The notes: generated by a model not told the origin, from the letters alone. A DNA stretch of 64,000 nucleotides from Neodontobutis hainanensis (GCA_024349245.1 JALDNG010000863.1:1-64000); one strand, 5' to 3'. Shown: positions 10,310-25,600, counted from the first letter of the stretch. Translations and numbers: made by a program.

Positions 10310-13300
10310 TGGGATAATAAATAACTTGATGAGATTCTATTTACAGAATTAAGAATTTATATGATTTCTCTTTTGTACACCCACAGAACATAAAAACAAT
10401 TATAAATATATATCTTTAAATTATTATGATATATCTTGTTAAACTTTTTCCAAAATAACCTGAGAAAAAATTGATAAATTTAAACTTTTCGATGAATATT
10501 TATATTTGAGAGATTATTCAAAAAATTTGAATAAACGACCTAACATCATCATCAATTATACATGTATAAACTAAGGGATTAAAAAACACAAATAATCTTA
10601 ATTTATTTTCGAAAAATCAGCTTAAAAGAATCTTTCATTTCATTACTTCGCATTAATTCTAATTTAGAAACTCTGAATAAAATGATATTTGTTTATTTTT
10701 TAAACATGATCTAAAATAGAAAATGAAATTTAAACAAATAAATAGAGATATAATAAATTAATTATTCTTCGCCATCCATTGATGTAATTTACGAGATATT
10801 TTAAAAAATATGATTCACAAGATTCATAAATAATGAATACCTATAGAAAATTAAAATATTTATTCAGTAAAATTTAATTATAGAGGCGAAACTAACATGC
10901 TATTAATCATTTCGTTAAATATCAGTAAATGATCTTAAAATATTTCAAATTGTACTTTTTGATGTTATGTGCATTAAAAATCAAAATTTATAAAAATAAT
11001 ATTTATCTTTGAATTTGCTATAAAATATATAATGCCATAATAGCTTTCTATAAGATTTTTTAAATTTAAGACTCCTACCAAAAATAAAGTGAACAAAAAT
11101 CTTCGATTGTATTACTCTTTGAGATAAAAATACTTTGTTAATTGAGCAAAATTATTCACACTTAAATTAGTATTGTACAAAAATAGATGAACACGATTTA
11201 CAGCATCCATAGTGCATGAATTATTATCCTTTAAACTAATACGCATTTATATTTACTCTAATTTTTTAAGGATCATAAAATAAAATTTAGAATTGAAAAT
11301 TCGTATGATCAAAGAATTTGTAAACAGATAAATATATATACGGAATATTTTCAAAGTATTTTTTGATATGTTTGTAAAAAATTATGTTAATATATTTTTA
11401 AAATTATAATGAAAACGCGAATTAACTATATTAAACTTTTGAATTCATGAGAGACATTAACGTCTTAAACCTTTTAAACGTATATACAATAGAGTAATAT
11501 CACGAAATATGTGAAATTCATAATATTAATTCGTTTATTTTATGTATTATTGTCAATATTTTGTTGAACTGGTTCCTACAATTCAAAAACATTACAACCA
11601 ATAATTTATTATTTCTGTTTCTGGTGATTAGAATTTTTAATATCTGATAAATATCTTTCATTAAATATTAAAAAATATTTTACACGATTAAGTAAAATTC
11701 GAATTCTTAAAGTTATTCTCCATGGATGAGTTAGCAAATTATTTATGAAATATATGTGTATACTTTTAATAAAGCTGAGATTATAATGATATATCTCTCT
11801 TAATAGTGCTTTTACGTTTGAAATCTTCAAAGCGTATTTCTGAAGTTTTCGATTTAGAATAATTCTTCATTCGTGTTCAATATAATACTTCAATGTTAAA
11901 TCATATCTCGTAAACATAAATATTTTTTATTCATTTTTATATCAAAGATAAGCTTTTTCGATAATCTAACAGAAGAGTTCAAAATTATATTCTCACAAAA
12001 AATTATTGTATAATAAATGCAATCAAACTCATAAATATTCATTCCTCAAATATAAAATAATTTTGTAAAGAATAACTCCTTTTTTTCAATCCTCATTGAG
12101 GGGTGTAAAATTATGTTAATAGATTAAATATATTTGATAAAATAATCTTCACAACGCGCTATACTAATATAGATTCAATAAAATTAAAAAAAATCATATT
12201 TCCAAAGTTTTTCATCCACTGAGTTAAAGTAACGACTGCGAATAGAATTTTTTAGTATCTTCAACAAAACATCCTAAATATAATTAAAACGTGAATCTCT
12301 GTAAATCTAAGCTTTTTTCAAAATTTTTTTGATATGTAAAAATTCTCTTACATTTTTATTTTAAATGGTATGGTCAAATTTATTTTTTCAGAATTTATGG
12401 GATCTTCTACTGAAAAAAAATCTACACACAACATAAATAGTAGGCTTATAGGGTTATTGTTAATATATTTAATGATATAAATTTATAACTCTAGATAAAT
12501 AAATATTTCTGGTAAACTGAAATTATGATATATTTGAACAAATTTTTAAAATAATGATTCTTCTTGCTTGTTCTGTATCTTTTTAACAATAATTAAAGAT
12601 GAAATTGAAAATTATTACTTCTTTAAAACTCTGTCATTATATCTTCAAGAATTCGGAAAAATAGAATATGTATCTTTATGATCTTTCGATATTGAAAATG
12701 GATAGAAAAGTTTCTACTTCGACAACAAGAAAAGAGTGAAGCTTGATCATTTCAAGTTTCAAGTTGATAATAAATTTTTAAAAACTTATAATCATTTTAA
12801 TAAATAAAGAATCGATCTCGAAATTTTTAGATAAAAATCTGTACCATTGGTTTATTATTAAATATTGTTATGTTTTGAAATTTTTTCCATTAATTTCACA
12901 ACGGTAGTGTTAATAAATTTTCTAATTTATATTGAAAAAATGGCATTAATATTATCAATTAGTAGAATATATAATTAAATTTATTATGTTTCTAAATTGC
13001 GTTAATTTCAGCTTGATTTTTTTCTCATGCTTGGGAGAAAAAGGGTGATTAAAATTAAATATTAAACTAAAAACTTAAAAATTTAATCTAAAGTTGTTTC
13101 TTATTATATAGGAATAATATTACAAAAAGAAAATTATTAAACTATTCGTTGATATTGGGAAAAATATTTTTAAAATGATTCGATTTAGCAATTAAATACA
13201 TAAACTTTATGATTTATAAATTACTCTGTTATTGGTAAATTCCTTAAATAAAATAATCCATTTGATAAATGATACGATAATAAACAAGGAATATGTTAAA

Positions 13301-15235
13301 AATCGGAATAAATTAATGAGAGATAAATCTTTTTCAATGTATAATAGTTTTAAAATTATTCTCTTTCTAATTTCCTGTTATTCAAATATTTTACATTTTT
13401 ATAAGTTTTTTCTAACAATAAAGTTGATGGCATATTCTTTTACATATACGATAAAACCGCTTTTTGTAAAATTATTTCCACAATAATTTTAAAATGATTT
13501 ATTTGAAAATATATTTTGATAAACATTAATTTTTAAACTTTATTGTATAAGTAAAAGCATTATCAGCTGATTCTTCATAAAACTTAACACAAATACCCAT
13601 CCATTATGTAAGTTAAAATAATAAATTCATAATGTTTCATTGTTGTTTTTACAACTTCTGTGTATTATAAACATTTAGTCTTAATTGCATTAAGTAAAAT
13701 TAGTTTCATTTTGAAAATTTTTGGGTGTTTATCGTTTATCAGACAACACAGATATTTAATTTTCTTTCAATTTAAATTTCTAGATTATGATAAAAATTCG
13801 AAGGCTATAAATACATGATAACGATTTGATAAACTTTTCATCAATGTTCACTAATCGATGTTAAATCTCTCCACGAGTAGATCTTATTCTAAATAAAAAC
13901 AGATATTTTGGATTTTTGTAAAGGATATTTTCATTTATTTATGAAAAATGAAAAATTTTGACATATATTTTATTGTTTGTAAACCACGATTAAGAAATAT
14001 TACGATCTAAATTGTAAATCAAAAATATTTTCAACTTAACACGCGTGTTGAATAAAACCCAAAATAAAAATATTAAAGATGACATGAAATGGTAAATCAT
14101 CATATAATTTGATAAAAACCATACAAAAAATCTATTAGAATGTTTATATAAAACTAAAATTTTAAATATATTTTGATTCTATTGTGTGTAATTTTGAATT
14201 ATCTGAATGTAATTTATTTTACGATTCACTAAAAATCGATACCTTGGGTGGTTATGAGACGAGGCATGTTTTACAAAACTAAATATAAAAATTAATCAAG
14301 AACGTTTTATATCCTGGAATGTATTGATTGAAAGAAAACAAAAAAAAACTTCAATAAAAATATGCGATAGATCTCATAGAGTTAATTCTTCAAATACTTA
14401 AATAAAAAGGAAAACAAAAGATATTTAAAATATATCTATTTATTATGATGAATTTATAAATGAACTTTTTTATTCAATTTAAGATGAAAATATTCATTAG
14501 GATAAATTATTTTGACGTTTAATTTATGGTATTGATATTAAATAATAGACTGGCTTTATTTAAATATGTATTTTATAAAGTTATAGGAAGTAACCTTGAT
14601 ATAAAAGGCGAAATTTTATGGGCTTACATATGAAGTAATAACTTAGATGAATAAACAAAAAATATATGAGAAGAAAAGCTCGTTAGATTATGATTTTAAC
14701 AATTAAAATCGATTATTACTGTACATTGCAAAATGTGAGTTAATATTTAACTATGAGTTGAAAATTATAATTTTACAGAAGAAAATAACAATTCATATAT
14801 TCTCGGGGAACTTTACGTTCATTAAATATACGTTATGAAACCAAATTTGTGTTAGGTGTGATAAAAGTATAATGATAGATTGCAATTATCTGAACATCAT
14901 GAGTATTCAAGACTTCAACTCAAAATTCATATTTTCAATTTTCGCACGTTAATTTATTTTTCTTTTCAAGTTTCTATATCTTATATATTTCTAGTAGTAA
15001 TTATATTAGTTATTTCTAACCCCTTTTCAATTGAATATCAGATACATGATTTAAAAATTATGGACATTACATGTACATAAGCATTTAGATTAAAGGGTTT
15101 TTCCAAAATATATTGATTAGCTAAAAAATTTGATTTTTAAAAACGATTGGTGATAATTAAAATATCAGCAATTTATTCAATTTCTCTTATATTTATTTAT
15201 TTTACCTCTCTAAGTTATGTTTGAAATCTAGTTGC
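10310..15235. other. AT-rich stretch with no recognisable feature
   Basis: Nothing supportable in almost 5 kb. The longest frames (73 and 84 codons at 11.6-11.8 and 13.2-13.5 kb) are low-complexity and match nothing I know. A small less AT-rich spot at 14,240-14,280 is too short to interpret. Confidence 0.6.
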
Positions 15236-15540
15236 CTATGTTAGCGAAAAAATGATTTCAAAAGATTTTCTTAACGTTCCCCGATAACAAGTTGTTATGA
15301 TGAAATTTGTGAAACTCACATCGAGGAGCCTCCTTAGTCTCCTAGATACCGTTTTCTCTTCGATAAATACAAAAACCAAACCTCATGATAGTTTTGAAAA
15401 TTCGTGTCTACAAATGTCAAGACAACAAAAATGATTTTGTAAAAAATAAGTGTTTATTTATTTTGATCAATCCAAAATACGGCATACCCGTGATCTATCA
15501 GTCTGCGTGTAACATATATTGTAAGAAGAGGATAAAATAG
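15236..15540 (-). other. Higher-complexity island with overlapping open frames, possibly ionotropic-receptor M3
   Basis: A patch of about 300 bp, clearly less AT-rich than its flanks. On the minus strand 15,382 to 15,236 is open for 48 codons, and upstream of its bounding TGA the same frame stays open to about 15,434. It includes LLDVSFTNFIITTCYRGTL. The pattern resembles the third membrane segment of invertebrate ionotropic receptors and ionotropic glutamate receptors: a hydrophobic helix ending in threonine/serine-x-tyrosine, then a small residue and leucine. The plus strand also has a 45-codon frame (15,297-15,434) and a 51-codon frame (15,385-15,540), so openness alone proves nothing. The upstream pore and ligand-binding lobes are not visible. 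It is either a lone exon or fragment, or coincidence. Confidence 0.22.
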
Positions 15541-15559
15541 TTCGTAAAATTATTTGATG

Positions 15560-18500
15560 AGAGAACTCTTTCTATAATTTATAAATTTATCAAATATGTA
15601 AGTAGTTTATACAACTTTAAAAACTTACTATAAATTGTATAAATAACCATATGTGAGGTCATTTCTAAATTAAGGCCAAATGAATGATATTATCCTGATG
15701 TATTTGTAAAATTCAGTCATAAAACTATAGACTTGATCATTTATAACTTCACATGTATGATAAATATGTGTAAGTAAAATTTGTAATAAAAACAGTTTAA
15801 AGTTTTATCCTAAAAATACTTATTAAACAGTTTTGTTTTAAGTTTTCATCGCAGTCAGTAAGGGGAAATAAAAATAATTTAGAAATAGGTTCTATAATTC
15901 TCAATCAAAATATTTAAATTCAATATATTAATACAATTAGAAAAATCATACAATAAAATTAAAAATGAGAAAATTTATCTTCCCTCATACTGGTTTGGGA
16001 TGAAGGAAAAAGAATCAAATATTCCAGCATAAAAAACATGAATTATCGATAAAAGATAAATAAAAACTTTTGATCAAGACAACATGAAGAAATGCACATT
16101 TATACATGTATATCTTGATATATTAATGAAAATAATCAGTTGTTATCTACGTTATACTCTTTAAGAATTTAGAGGTGACAGGTTAAATGGAAGCAAAGGA
16201 TAGTATTTCTTTTTCATTACTTAACAGATGAGAAGTTTAAGTGATGTGTTTTTTGTTAAATCTTCACATCAAAAAGATATATTTCAAATATCGGATAAAA
16301 TTTTGTAAAATAAAAATATTAACTGAAAAATAGTCATTTAGTATAGATTATTTTAACATCACCGTATTGTTAAAAAATTATGTTTAAATTTATCTTTTAA
16401 GATCACAATTGAGATTAAAAATTTTTATTGAGTGAATTTTAAACTTCTCACGATCGTTTTTGATTCATATAAATACGATCAGAATAAAATTGGATATTAA
16501 ATATTTGTCGAAAAAGATTAATTTAAAAGCAAAGTTAAAATTATTAATATTTTTTATGTTCTAGAGGAATGCATTATCATTCATTTTTAAGAATTTATAT
16601 CTAATTCTTGATATTTTACCGTAAACATGTGATTCATTGAAATAACCTATCAACAATAAAATTATAAATCAAAATGCGCATAAAAAATCAAATAACCGAT
16701 GTCTCAACTAAAGTTCCATTTTCAATAATTAAAAATATATCAAACGATTGCTTATAATTCCCATAAATGTCAGTTTCAAAATTAGCTTCATTATAATTGA
16801 AAAAATTACCTTGAGATTACATAATAGCTTCAAAAACTTTAATTTGTAAATTGAAAAATAATATATTTTACAGTTAAAACTTTAACAAATTATTTATTTA
16901 AGATCATGACTAAATTTAAATAACTCATATCTATTATTAAGAGACAATAATTTATTTTCTTTATTTTATTTTTAATACGATTTCAGATAATTGACTGAAA
17001 AATTCTTGACTGTGTAGAAATGTAGACATTTAGATTGAATGTAAGGTTTAACATAAATTGGATCTCTTGAAAATATATTTAAATACAACATTCCATTTTA
17101 GAAATCTTTGAGTAATTAAGAAATTATCAATTTTTTGATAAATCGACTCAACAAAATTAACGGCATATTTTTTCATAAATATTTTTGAAATTTTTAATGA
17201 ATTAGTGTACATGTATTTTAAAAAGAGTTTTTATAGTTCGAATTTTAACCAACTATTAGAATCAACTCTATTATTTAAAATAATACTTCAACCACTTTTT
17301 CTCATAATTTTACAAATACATTTATTTTCTATATAATTGAGACATTATAAAGAATTGAATAATTAAAAACTTAACCCGGCAAATTAAATCACTTAAATTA
17401 TTATCTCTAAATATATGTGGCGATTTTTGCACATATACATATTTAGTCTTGTTTTTCTAATTTGTACGTTTATCACTAAATATTTGATTTTATTTTAAAA
17501 CATACTTACAGCCAATTCATAATTTAATATTTTGTCTTTTTACGATATTTTCAACTTTTTTGGCAATTCTGAATTTATAAACAATTTTATTTTAAAAAAT
17601 ATCAAGAAAAAAGTTATGTAAAAAATAAAATTTTTGTATCAAAGTTAATTATTCGCTTGACAAGGAAGTATAAAAATAATGAGTGAAATTTAGTTCAAAT
17701 AATAGACGTCTGAATGTTTCTTCAATGAAACTATATTTATAAAGTCTGTAAATAAGATTAATCTTTGTCAACGATATTCATTGGATTAAAATTTATTGAT
17801 TCATTATTTAATTACGAATAATTTTTTAACATTGATGATTTTCTGGTATAAAATACAAAGAGAAGTATCTTTATGCTCGCTTATTAATAAAATCGCAAAA
17901 AATATCATATTCCGATATGAAAATAATTTTCGCGTTATTTAAATTTTCAATTTGTTATGTTTTTAATTCAGATGTAGACAAAAATAACTTCATTGACAAT
18001 TTCAAAAATTATCAATATTTTCGAACTTGATGAAAGTATAATATGTTTGATAATTTTTAAAATTACTTGATTCATTTAATCTCTTATATCTGTTTTATTT
18101 GATATATCTTCTTGAAAAAATATCTATCTATTAAAAGTTATAAACGTTACGTTAAGTATGATCCAATTTAAAACAATTTTTAGCATGCATTAACTGAATT
18201 AATCTATCTTATTATATTAAGAATAAAATAAAGCATAATTGGAGAATTTTTCTATGATTATTTGATCCCTTTCCTGTTTTATTATAGTTTCATATTATTA
18301 TAATCTCCAGAATATGATTTTTCACTGAGAAATAAAAGCATTTGAAATACAAAAGATATATTTCGATGAATATATAGAAAATTAAAATTTTTATCGATGC
18401 GAAACGGATATTGAGAATATTTTTAATGAGTTTGAGAAAAATTATTCAAATCATTTCAAAAATAATTTCAAAAATTATAAATATTTTTATGGCGTTCAAT

Positions 18501-18910
18501 AATTCAATTTAAATATGTTAGTGTGTATATATTTACTCATATCAGAACATCTAAAACTCCATTAAAAGCAGTAAAATACTTTTGTTTATTTTATAAATTT
18601 AATGAATAATGAGAGTAGATAAATTAATAATGATATTTAAAACTCAATAAGTTGATGAATTATTAAAATCTATAAACAGAGATTTTAATCTGTTGGATAT
18701 ATTAATGTAAAAATAATTTATCATTGAAATTTCATTTTTGAAGTTATAAAGCTTTAATTAATTTTATAGACATATTCTGATTCTCAATTTCATCTGTTTA
18801 ATTAAATAGCGGTATTTATGTTTTGAAACTTATAAAAAAACAACTCTCGTATCTAAAAATTCGAATCAAAAATAAAAGATGCAACGAATGAAAAAATCAA
18901 TATTTTTATT
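15560..18910. other. AT-rich stretch with no recognisable feature
   Basis: No gene, RNA, repeat or island seen. All frames are closed at chance spacing. Confidence 0.6.
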
Positions 18911-18916
18911 TCATAG

Positions 18917-19120
18917 GAATGAATTTAACTCATGTGGCGTATTCAAATAGAAGTATGTTATGCATGGACCCTCTTAGATTCGACTCTCCTGAATTATTTC
19001 TTCTCTCAGACACCTATGTATCTATTATTTACAAAAATTAAGGTAGAAGGTATTATAGAATTCTAACATCTTCAAAACTAATACATGTTCCTTAAGAAAC
19101 ATTTTGAATGTCAACCTTTG
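18917..19120 (+). other. Higher-complexity island, possible exon, family unknown
   Basis: A T-rich run ending in TTTCATAG at 18,909-18,916 looks like a splice acceptor. Right after it a frame starts with ATG at 18,919 and runs 40 codons to a TAA at 19,039. It contains MDPLRFDSPELFLLS and DTYVSIIYKN, a composition much less biased than chance frames nearby, and it stays readable for a further 20 codons past the stop. A second plus frame (ATG 18,932, 44 codons) overlaps it. I do not recognise either product. It could be a diverged exon or a transposon scrap, and no partner exon was found. Confidence 0.25.
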
Positions 19121-19129
19121 CAAAATTTG

Positions 19130-22100
19130 AAAACTGTATAATAAAGTTGAATTTTTGTTATAAATAAAATGATAAGGAACATTCAGAACTTATCATGATA
19201 AGCTTGAAAATACATGTCACATCTATTTCTCTTTTATCGTTTAAACCATCATTTTAAAATCATCATATAATTTTATTATTGTGAGACATATTAGGTAAAC
19301 AACCATAAAGCATACTATTCAGAAATAAAATAATTAAGTTCATAAATTTCGATTTAAAAGATTAGAAAACGAGGGTTTTGGGCAAAAATAATGATATTTA
19401 TAAAGTAAAAGTCTAAACAAATAAAAAATCAATCCTCAGGTAAAGAAGTGAAAAAATAATATTTAGGGTATAAATGAATTAGAAAACATAAAACAGACCA
19501 CAATTAATCAGTTATACAATTTTCTTAGATAAACGAAATACCACTATTTTTTGAAAGTTAATACCAAAAATGATATCATTTTATTCACACTAAAGAGCTT
19601 ATATTTATATTCTTCGTCTTATTAAAATGCTAATACGAAGTATATACTTTAAAATAATTAATAGTAAAATAAATAAATCTTATGAAATTATTAATACTCT
19701 ATTCAGTGATATTGGTACATAAGACAGGAAAACTGTTTTCGATCGATTGAGGGTTTCTTAGAATTTCAAAAAAATATTTTTTTTCAAATTAAGCTTTGAA
19801 AATCAGATTGTTTATGTCTACATTAAAACATTAAAATCTGAATGTTATGTAAAAATGGGATTTTACAATACATGTTATTAATTTCGAATTTTTATCTAAC
19901 TTCATTCAGTTTTTATTTACGTACAAATTAAATCATGATTTTATCGATAAAAAATATGTGTATATATTTTCTATCAAAAACTATATCATTTATTATTACT
20001 CTACTAAATTTCTTTCAACCATTCTTGAAATCAGTCTGCTTTAAATGAAATATTTAATTTTTTAGTGTTGCAGTTATTTTACCTTACTCAATAAATATTA
20101 ACAAAAAGTTTATCTTATATAAATTTTCTAGAAATGTACACAATATTTTTAAACTGGTATTACTTTCGTGAAATCAAACAGATTTCATAATATTGATTGG
20201 AAATATATATGAGTATTCTGGCATTTTTTGTTCTGGTCTAAAAATATTTGAGGTAAATTATTTATAATTTAAATTGTCTATGAAAGAAGAGTAGCTCAAA
20301 TAATTTTACATGCCGATCATATTATAATCTAACTCCCATTGAAATTTATATTTAAACATCTATCTTTGATATGTTCTTTGACAAAGCTCGGTTCTCTTAC
20401 ACGAATTTAAAAGAAACCGTTTAACTAATTTACTATTTTGTATGTAGATCTAATTTCGTCATCAAGATCAATCTGTCAAAAAAACTTTAATTATGTCTAT
20501 TCAATCTGGAAAAATAGAAAAAATTTTTTTTTATATGGATATGCACATCATATGGTCATTATGTTATGAGAAATTTATACAAACTACTGAATATTCTATT
20601 TCCAACATTAACTACCAAAAATTTATTTTCTGGGTGAAAAAACAAACCGATGACGATTACTGTGATGATTAAATATTACATGAATCTGTGATTTGATTTT
20701 TACAAATTATTATCATCAAGGCAAGAAAAAGATTAAAAAAGTGTTTCTGCATTTAAAAAATCAAAAAATGAAATAACTATATTCTGTTAAAAATTATTCG
20801 GGGAATATTTATGACCTTATCTCTATAAACTTTGAAGGATAGTTCTTAAAAAATATCAAATTTAAAGGTAAAAACATTCATAATTTATTTATTCGCAGAG
20901 ATTGAATCAAAGGCAAAGAAAATTGATAAATTAACAAAAAATGTAATATGTAATGAAATCATCACTAAAAATTGTTCTGATTTGATTGTTTAAGAATAAA
21001 ATTATTTAATGAATTTATTGAGGAAAAAGTTTAAATGATGTTTTATTATGTTTCTGAGAGTATTATAAAAAAAGTATAAAATTTTAATGCAAAAGATTTT
21101 GAAGATCATTCATTAAAATTGTGCCTAAACGAACAGTTCATAGCTAAGTAAGGTGGATATCTGGTCCTATTTTATTTATTTTTCTTCCATTTTAATCGAA
21201 CTCAATAAAAATTTGATTACAAAAATGAAAATTGTCGTGAAATTACATTTAACAAACGATTAATTAAAATGTTCGTGAAGACGGTAACTGTTTAAAATAT
21301 AAACACTATTTAGAAGTGTCATAATATCAAACATATCTTACACAATTCTAATTTGTGTGTTTGAATAAACCCAACATTATGTAATTAAAATCAGAAAATT
21401 TTTTTACTGGTATTTAGCAATTACTACTCAAATTAACATCATAAAATATTTAATGGTAATTTCAAAGTTTCTAACAGTGTTCTGAAAAAACCTCTATATT
21501 TGAATTATAACAACTACTTCTCAACTGCACATAAGGTAAATATCTGGAAAATTTCATCTCATTAAACCATTAATATCTCATAAAAAATATTAAAACTTTT
21601 AAATAATCTTCTAAAGATTGCGAAGAGTACGATTTTTCGTTTTATTATCTAAATTATAAAACTTCATAAAATTAAGAATCTATAAATTAAGCCTGATTAG
21701 TTTGATTACGATATAAGTTGTAATTTTAAAACGATGTGAAATAAATCAATAATTAACATCAGAAATAAAAATCTGATGTTTAAATGGAAATAAACAAAAA
21801 TCTATAAATGAGCATGTGTATTAAAAAATTTTTTAAAGAAACATGTTATATCAATTAAAATAAGAGTTTACTCAAAATATTATTTATCATTAAAATGATA
21901 TAATTTTTATTTTAACATGGAGAGATATAATAATGATACTCGTGTGAAATCATTAAAATTGTGGTGTTAACTTAGCTATTAAAGCACGAGATTATATATA
22001 TTCGCAACATAACTATTTTTAAAACGATCGTCACCTGAAAAAGAAATAAATGACGATAAAATGCATGAAGCGAGTTAAGCAATAATTGTATTTTTAAATA

Positions 22101-22455
22101 TCATCAGTTTTCTGATAACTTAAAAAATCTTTAAATATTTTTAGAAAAGTTAGGTTACTCATCCTCAAAATTATAATTAACATCGTTTGTGAATAAAATA
22201 TTATGCTTTTACTTTCTTAAAATGTTTTATTCCTCATATTATGATTAATGAACTCTGAAGAGTTACCTGAACTTTTACAAATAAAAAACAAATTTTACAG
22301 AAATAATTTATATAAATATTCATAAAAATACTAATAAATCCCAGCATCAAACTTATATGTTCGACAATATACAGATATATTTTAAGAATAATTAAATATA
22401 AGAACTTTTTAGGATCTTAAGATAATATAAAGAGATAGAAAACAAAATAAAAAGC
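19130..22455. other. AT-rich stretch with no recognisable feature
   Basis: Nothing supportable. It contains one of the longest homopolymers in the window (nine T at about 20,524). Confidence 0.6.
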
Positions 22456-22462
22456 GATCTAA

Positions 22463-22612
22463 TATTCGAATGAAAACAGCAGAGATACTGTTTTTCAAAC
22501 AGACCAACTTAGAGGAAAAATTTTTGATTGGATGAGAATCATATTGTACAGAAGAGTGTTTAAATTAAAGATGGCTGCCGAATGTTGTATAACCCTTAAC
22601 CAATTAACTTAA
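22463..22612 (+). other. Higher-complexity island, 49-codon open frame
   Basis: From just after a TAA at 22,460-22,462 the plus strand is open for 49 codons to a TAA at 22,610-22,612, with an internal ATG in DWMRIILYRRVFKLKMAAE. The residue mix (Arg, Asp, Gln, Trp, Ala, Cys) is unlike the Phe/Ile/Lys/Asn frames of the AT-rich background. The minus strand is open over a similar length, so the cause may simply be the local drop in AT. I recognise no family. Confidence 0.2.
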
Positions 22613-22619
22613 TTAGAAG

Positions 22620-25600
22620 TAATTTTCAAAAGTACTCAATAAAAATTGATTATTTATTCTAAATATGCCATCATAGGTTTTATTAATCATTTTTCTTAAA
22701 AATCATATTTGAGACAAAATTTACATTCAAACTTATAATAATCCAAAATGACCTTCTAAACAAGCTTATGATGAGTAAAAGGTTAACCTTCGACAGTTTT
22801 TGCTAACTTCATTGTACCTTAAAATGAATGAGCAGTTGATTGCACATGTATTTTTATCCATAAACTGAAAAAGGTCATTACTCAAATATATTAAAAATTA
22901 AAAGATAGGTAAGCAGTTCAGACACACCTTTATGAATTTTTCTTTCTCAGTGATATATAGAAATTTTTTCAATTAAGTGGTAGACATTATGTTTTAAGAA
23001 ATTAATATTTGGTTTCTATAAGTCTAAAAAGAGAAAAAAACAAATTTACGATTAAAAATACATTGTAAATTTGGGAGTTTTTAGTGTCACACGATATATA
23101 TTTTTTTAAATCTGAAAATCATAAATATGAAATAAATGTTTAATATTATGAATTTTGCAATCATTCATATATTTTTAATAATGCTTAGAAATATATTTAA
23201 GAATTTTAAAATAAATTTACTCGATTTTAGACATTTTAAATTCTCTTTTGAAATTTGATAACCATTATTATATATATAAAGAATTGTTATTTTAAATTCT
23301 TAACATTTAGTCATTTATAACAAAAGAATTTTATGAGATTTTCATTATTTAACTAGTTTTAAAATTTATATTCACCAGATCACGATTTTACCATATTTTT
23401 AGAAGAAAATATTCTATTAAAAAATATTTGTTATAATATTAAACAGATTAAAAAATTTTTGATGATTTTCGAAAATTCGAATTTAATGTACATAAGCAAA
23501 ATATGTAAATTTGAAAATGAGTGCTATTTTTCAAAAAAATAAAAAATCTTGGCTGATATAATCTAGGATTAAAATTTAACATAAACCAGTTTATAAATTT
23601 AAAGAAAATATAAACTTTCTTTGATTCAAAATTACTCAAATTCTACTCGTTATGTTTGACGTGTATATATTTAAATTTTTTGATATTTTCAAACCAATAT
23701 TCCTCAGTATCTACTGATTATGAAGATACTTAACTCAATCTAATTGGGAAAAGACAATTGAAAATGGATTTTAAAATATATGGAATTTTTTATTATATTT
23801 GTTATAAAAAATACAATCTATTTTACTTTTAATGTTTCAGCCGATTTAAATATTTGATAACTGAACTCATCAAATATAAGGAAAAAATGTTGGCGATTTA
23901 ATTCAATGTATATAGTTATAAACATTTGTGTTAATTCACAATTAAAATTATTTGTACATCAAGTTTTGAATGAAAAACACAGAATTAAAAAAATAAAATC
24001 TTTCTTTTGATTTATCAAACAATTCATCGGTTATCATTGTCGCTTTTCTAACTATTTCGATAGATATTAGCTCAATCTTAATAATATATATAATTTGAGA
24101 TAAATTTATAAAAAGACAGGGCGATGAATAAACATTATATTCAAAGTTGAATGATATTAAAAAATATTTTGTCAGTTTATTGATCTAACATATATTTTTG
24201 AGATATTTTAAAGGTAATTTTTCAATAAAATAAACATGAATAGTTTGGTTTCGTTCTCAAAATATAGTTCAATGAATGAAATATGTATATTTATACCGTT
24301 CCAAAAATATTCAGTAAAAAGATTATGATAGATTGCCACATATCTTGATTATCTCATCTTACACGATAATAATTTTAAAAATTACACAAGAATATGATTA
24401 TAAAATTCATATTTTTATATTAATATTAAAATGGCATTCATAATTTGAAAAAAATTGAAATTGTTGAAGATTACACACGAATAAAGGTTTTTTAATCAAA
24501 TATTTATTGATTGATAAAATTTTAACTTGATGAATAACAAACAGCTCACTTAAACAAATGATTTCTAAAATATTTACTTGAGGCGGAAATTTATTTTTTC
24601 AAAAATGCTATAATTTGAAACACTGAAAAAAATTTGTTAAATATGCATCGAAAATTTTAAATTTAAAAATTACAGTAATTTTTTAAACTATTCACTTTTT
24701 GAGAAGTTACAGAGAAAAACATGGATTCTTCGTTTGTTTAAAATTAATTAATATTTTTCCATAAGTATATTTTATCTAAATTGTAAAATATTTATCAAAA
24801 ACTATTGATGAGCCGAATGCCGAAATTCATAAATGATTAATAAAAACACAATCGAAGCAGAGTATAGCCTTTTTATTGATCTCAGCAATTTCATTTTTCG
24901 TTTAACACAACAAGCAATTCATACAATCGTAGAGTTAATAAAAAAATTTCATGAAATCTTCTGCTTGTTTAATAAATATCAACTTTTTAAACATAATAAC
25001 AAGAGATAGAATCTTACACGATTTTACAGTTTATTACGGGAAATGAATTCCTTATTTTAAGGGTTAAGAATTCTCAAGAGTTGACATAAATCGATTCTAT
25101 ATATCGCTGGTGGTATGAACAGGAGTATCTCTCTGTCAGAAAATGAAACTAATAAGTAAAATAACTTTCAGTTTTCAATGATATGGTTCATTATGATTAA
25201 CGTAACCTTCATCATTATTTAAGTCTACTGGGTTCTGAAATTCAAGTTTTATCATTGTTACTGTTGTAAAAACAAAGTATGATATAATAATCAAATTTTT
25301 CCATCATAGGTCAGATATATTTTGAGATATAATTAGGCAATATGTTGGTAAATACATGAGAATAATTTGACAGCTAGAAAACAGGTATTTATGAAAGATT
25401 TCGAAATGTTTTTTCCCATCTTGTGCAAAAAACGAGAATTTAAATGACAAGAAGAAAAGATTTTTATTTTACAGATACAGAGATTATCCCCAAGACAATC
25501 TCCAAGGTATTAAGAGAATCATATATATTATATTTATTGACAAATAAACATTAAAAACATTAATTCAGTCTTCAATAGATATGCTTAGTTTTTTTACTTT

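Noticed and set aside
15318..15345. GAGGAGCCTCC, a short GC-rich inverted repeat
   Set aside because: A stem of only four or five pairs, within chance for this less AT-rich patch.
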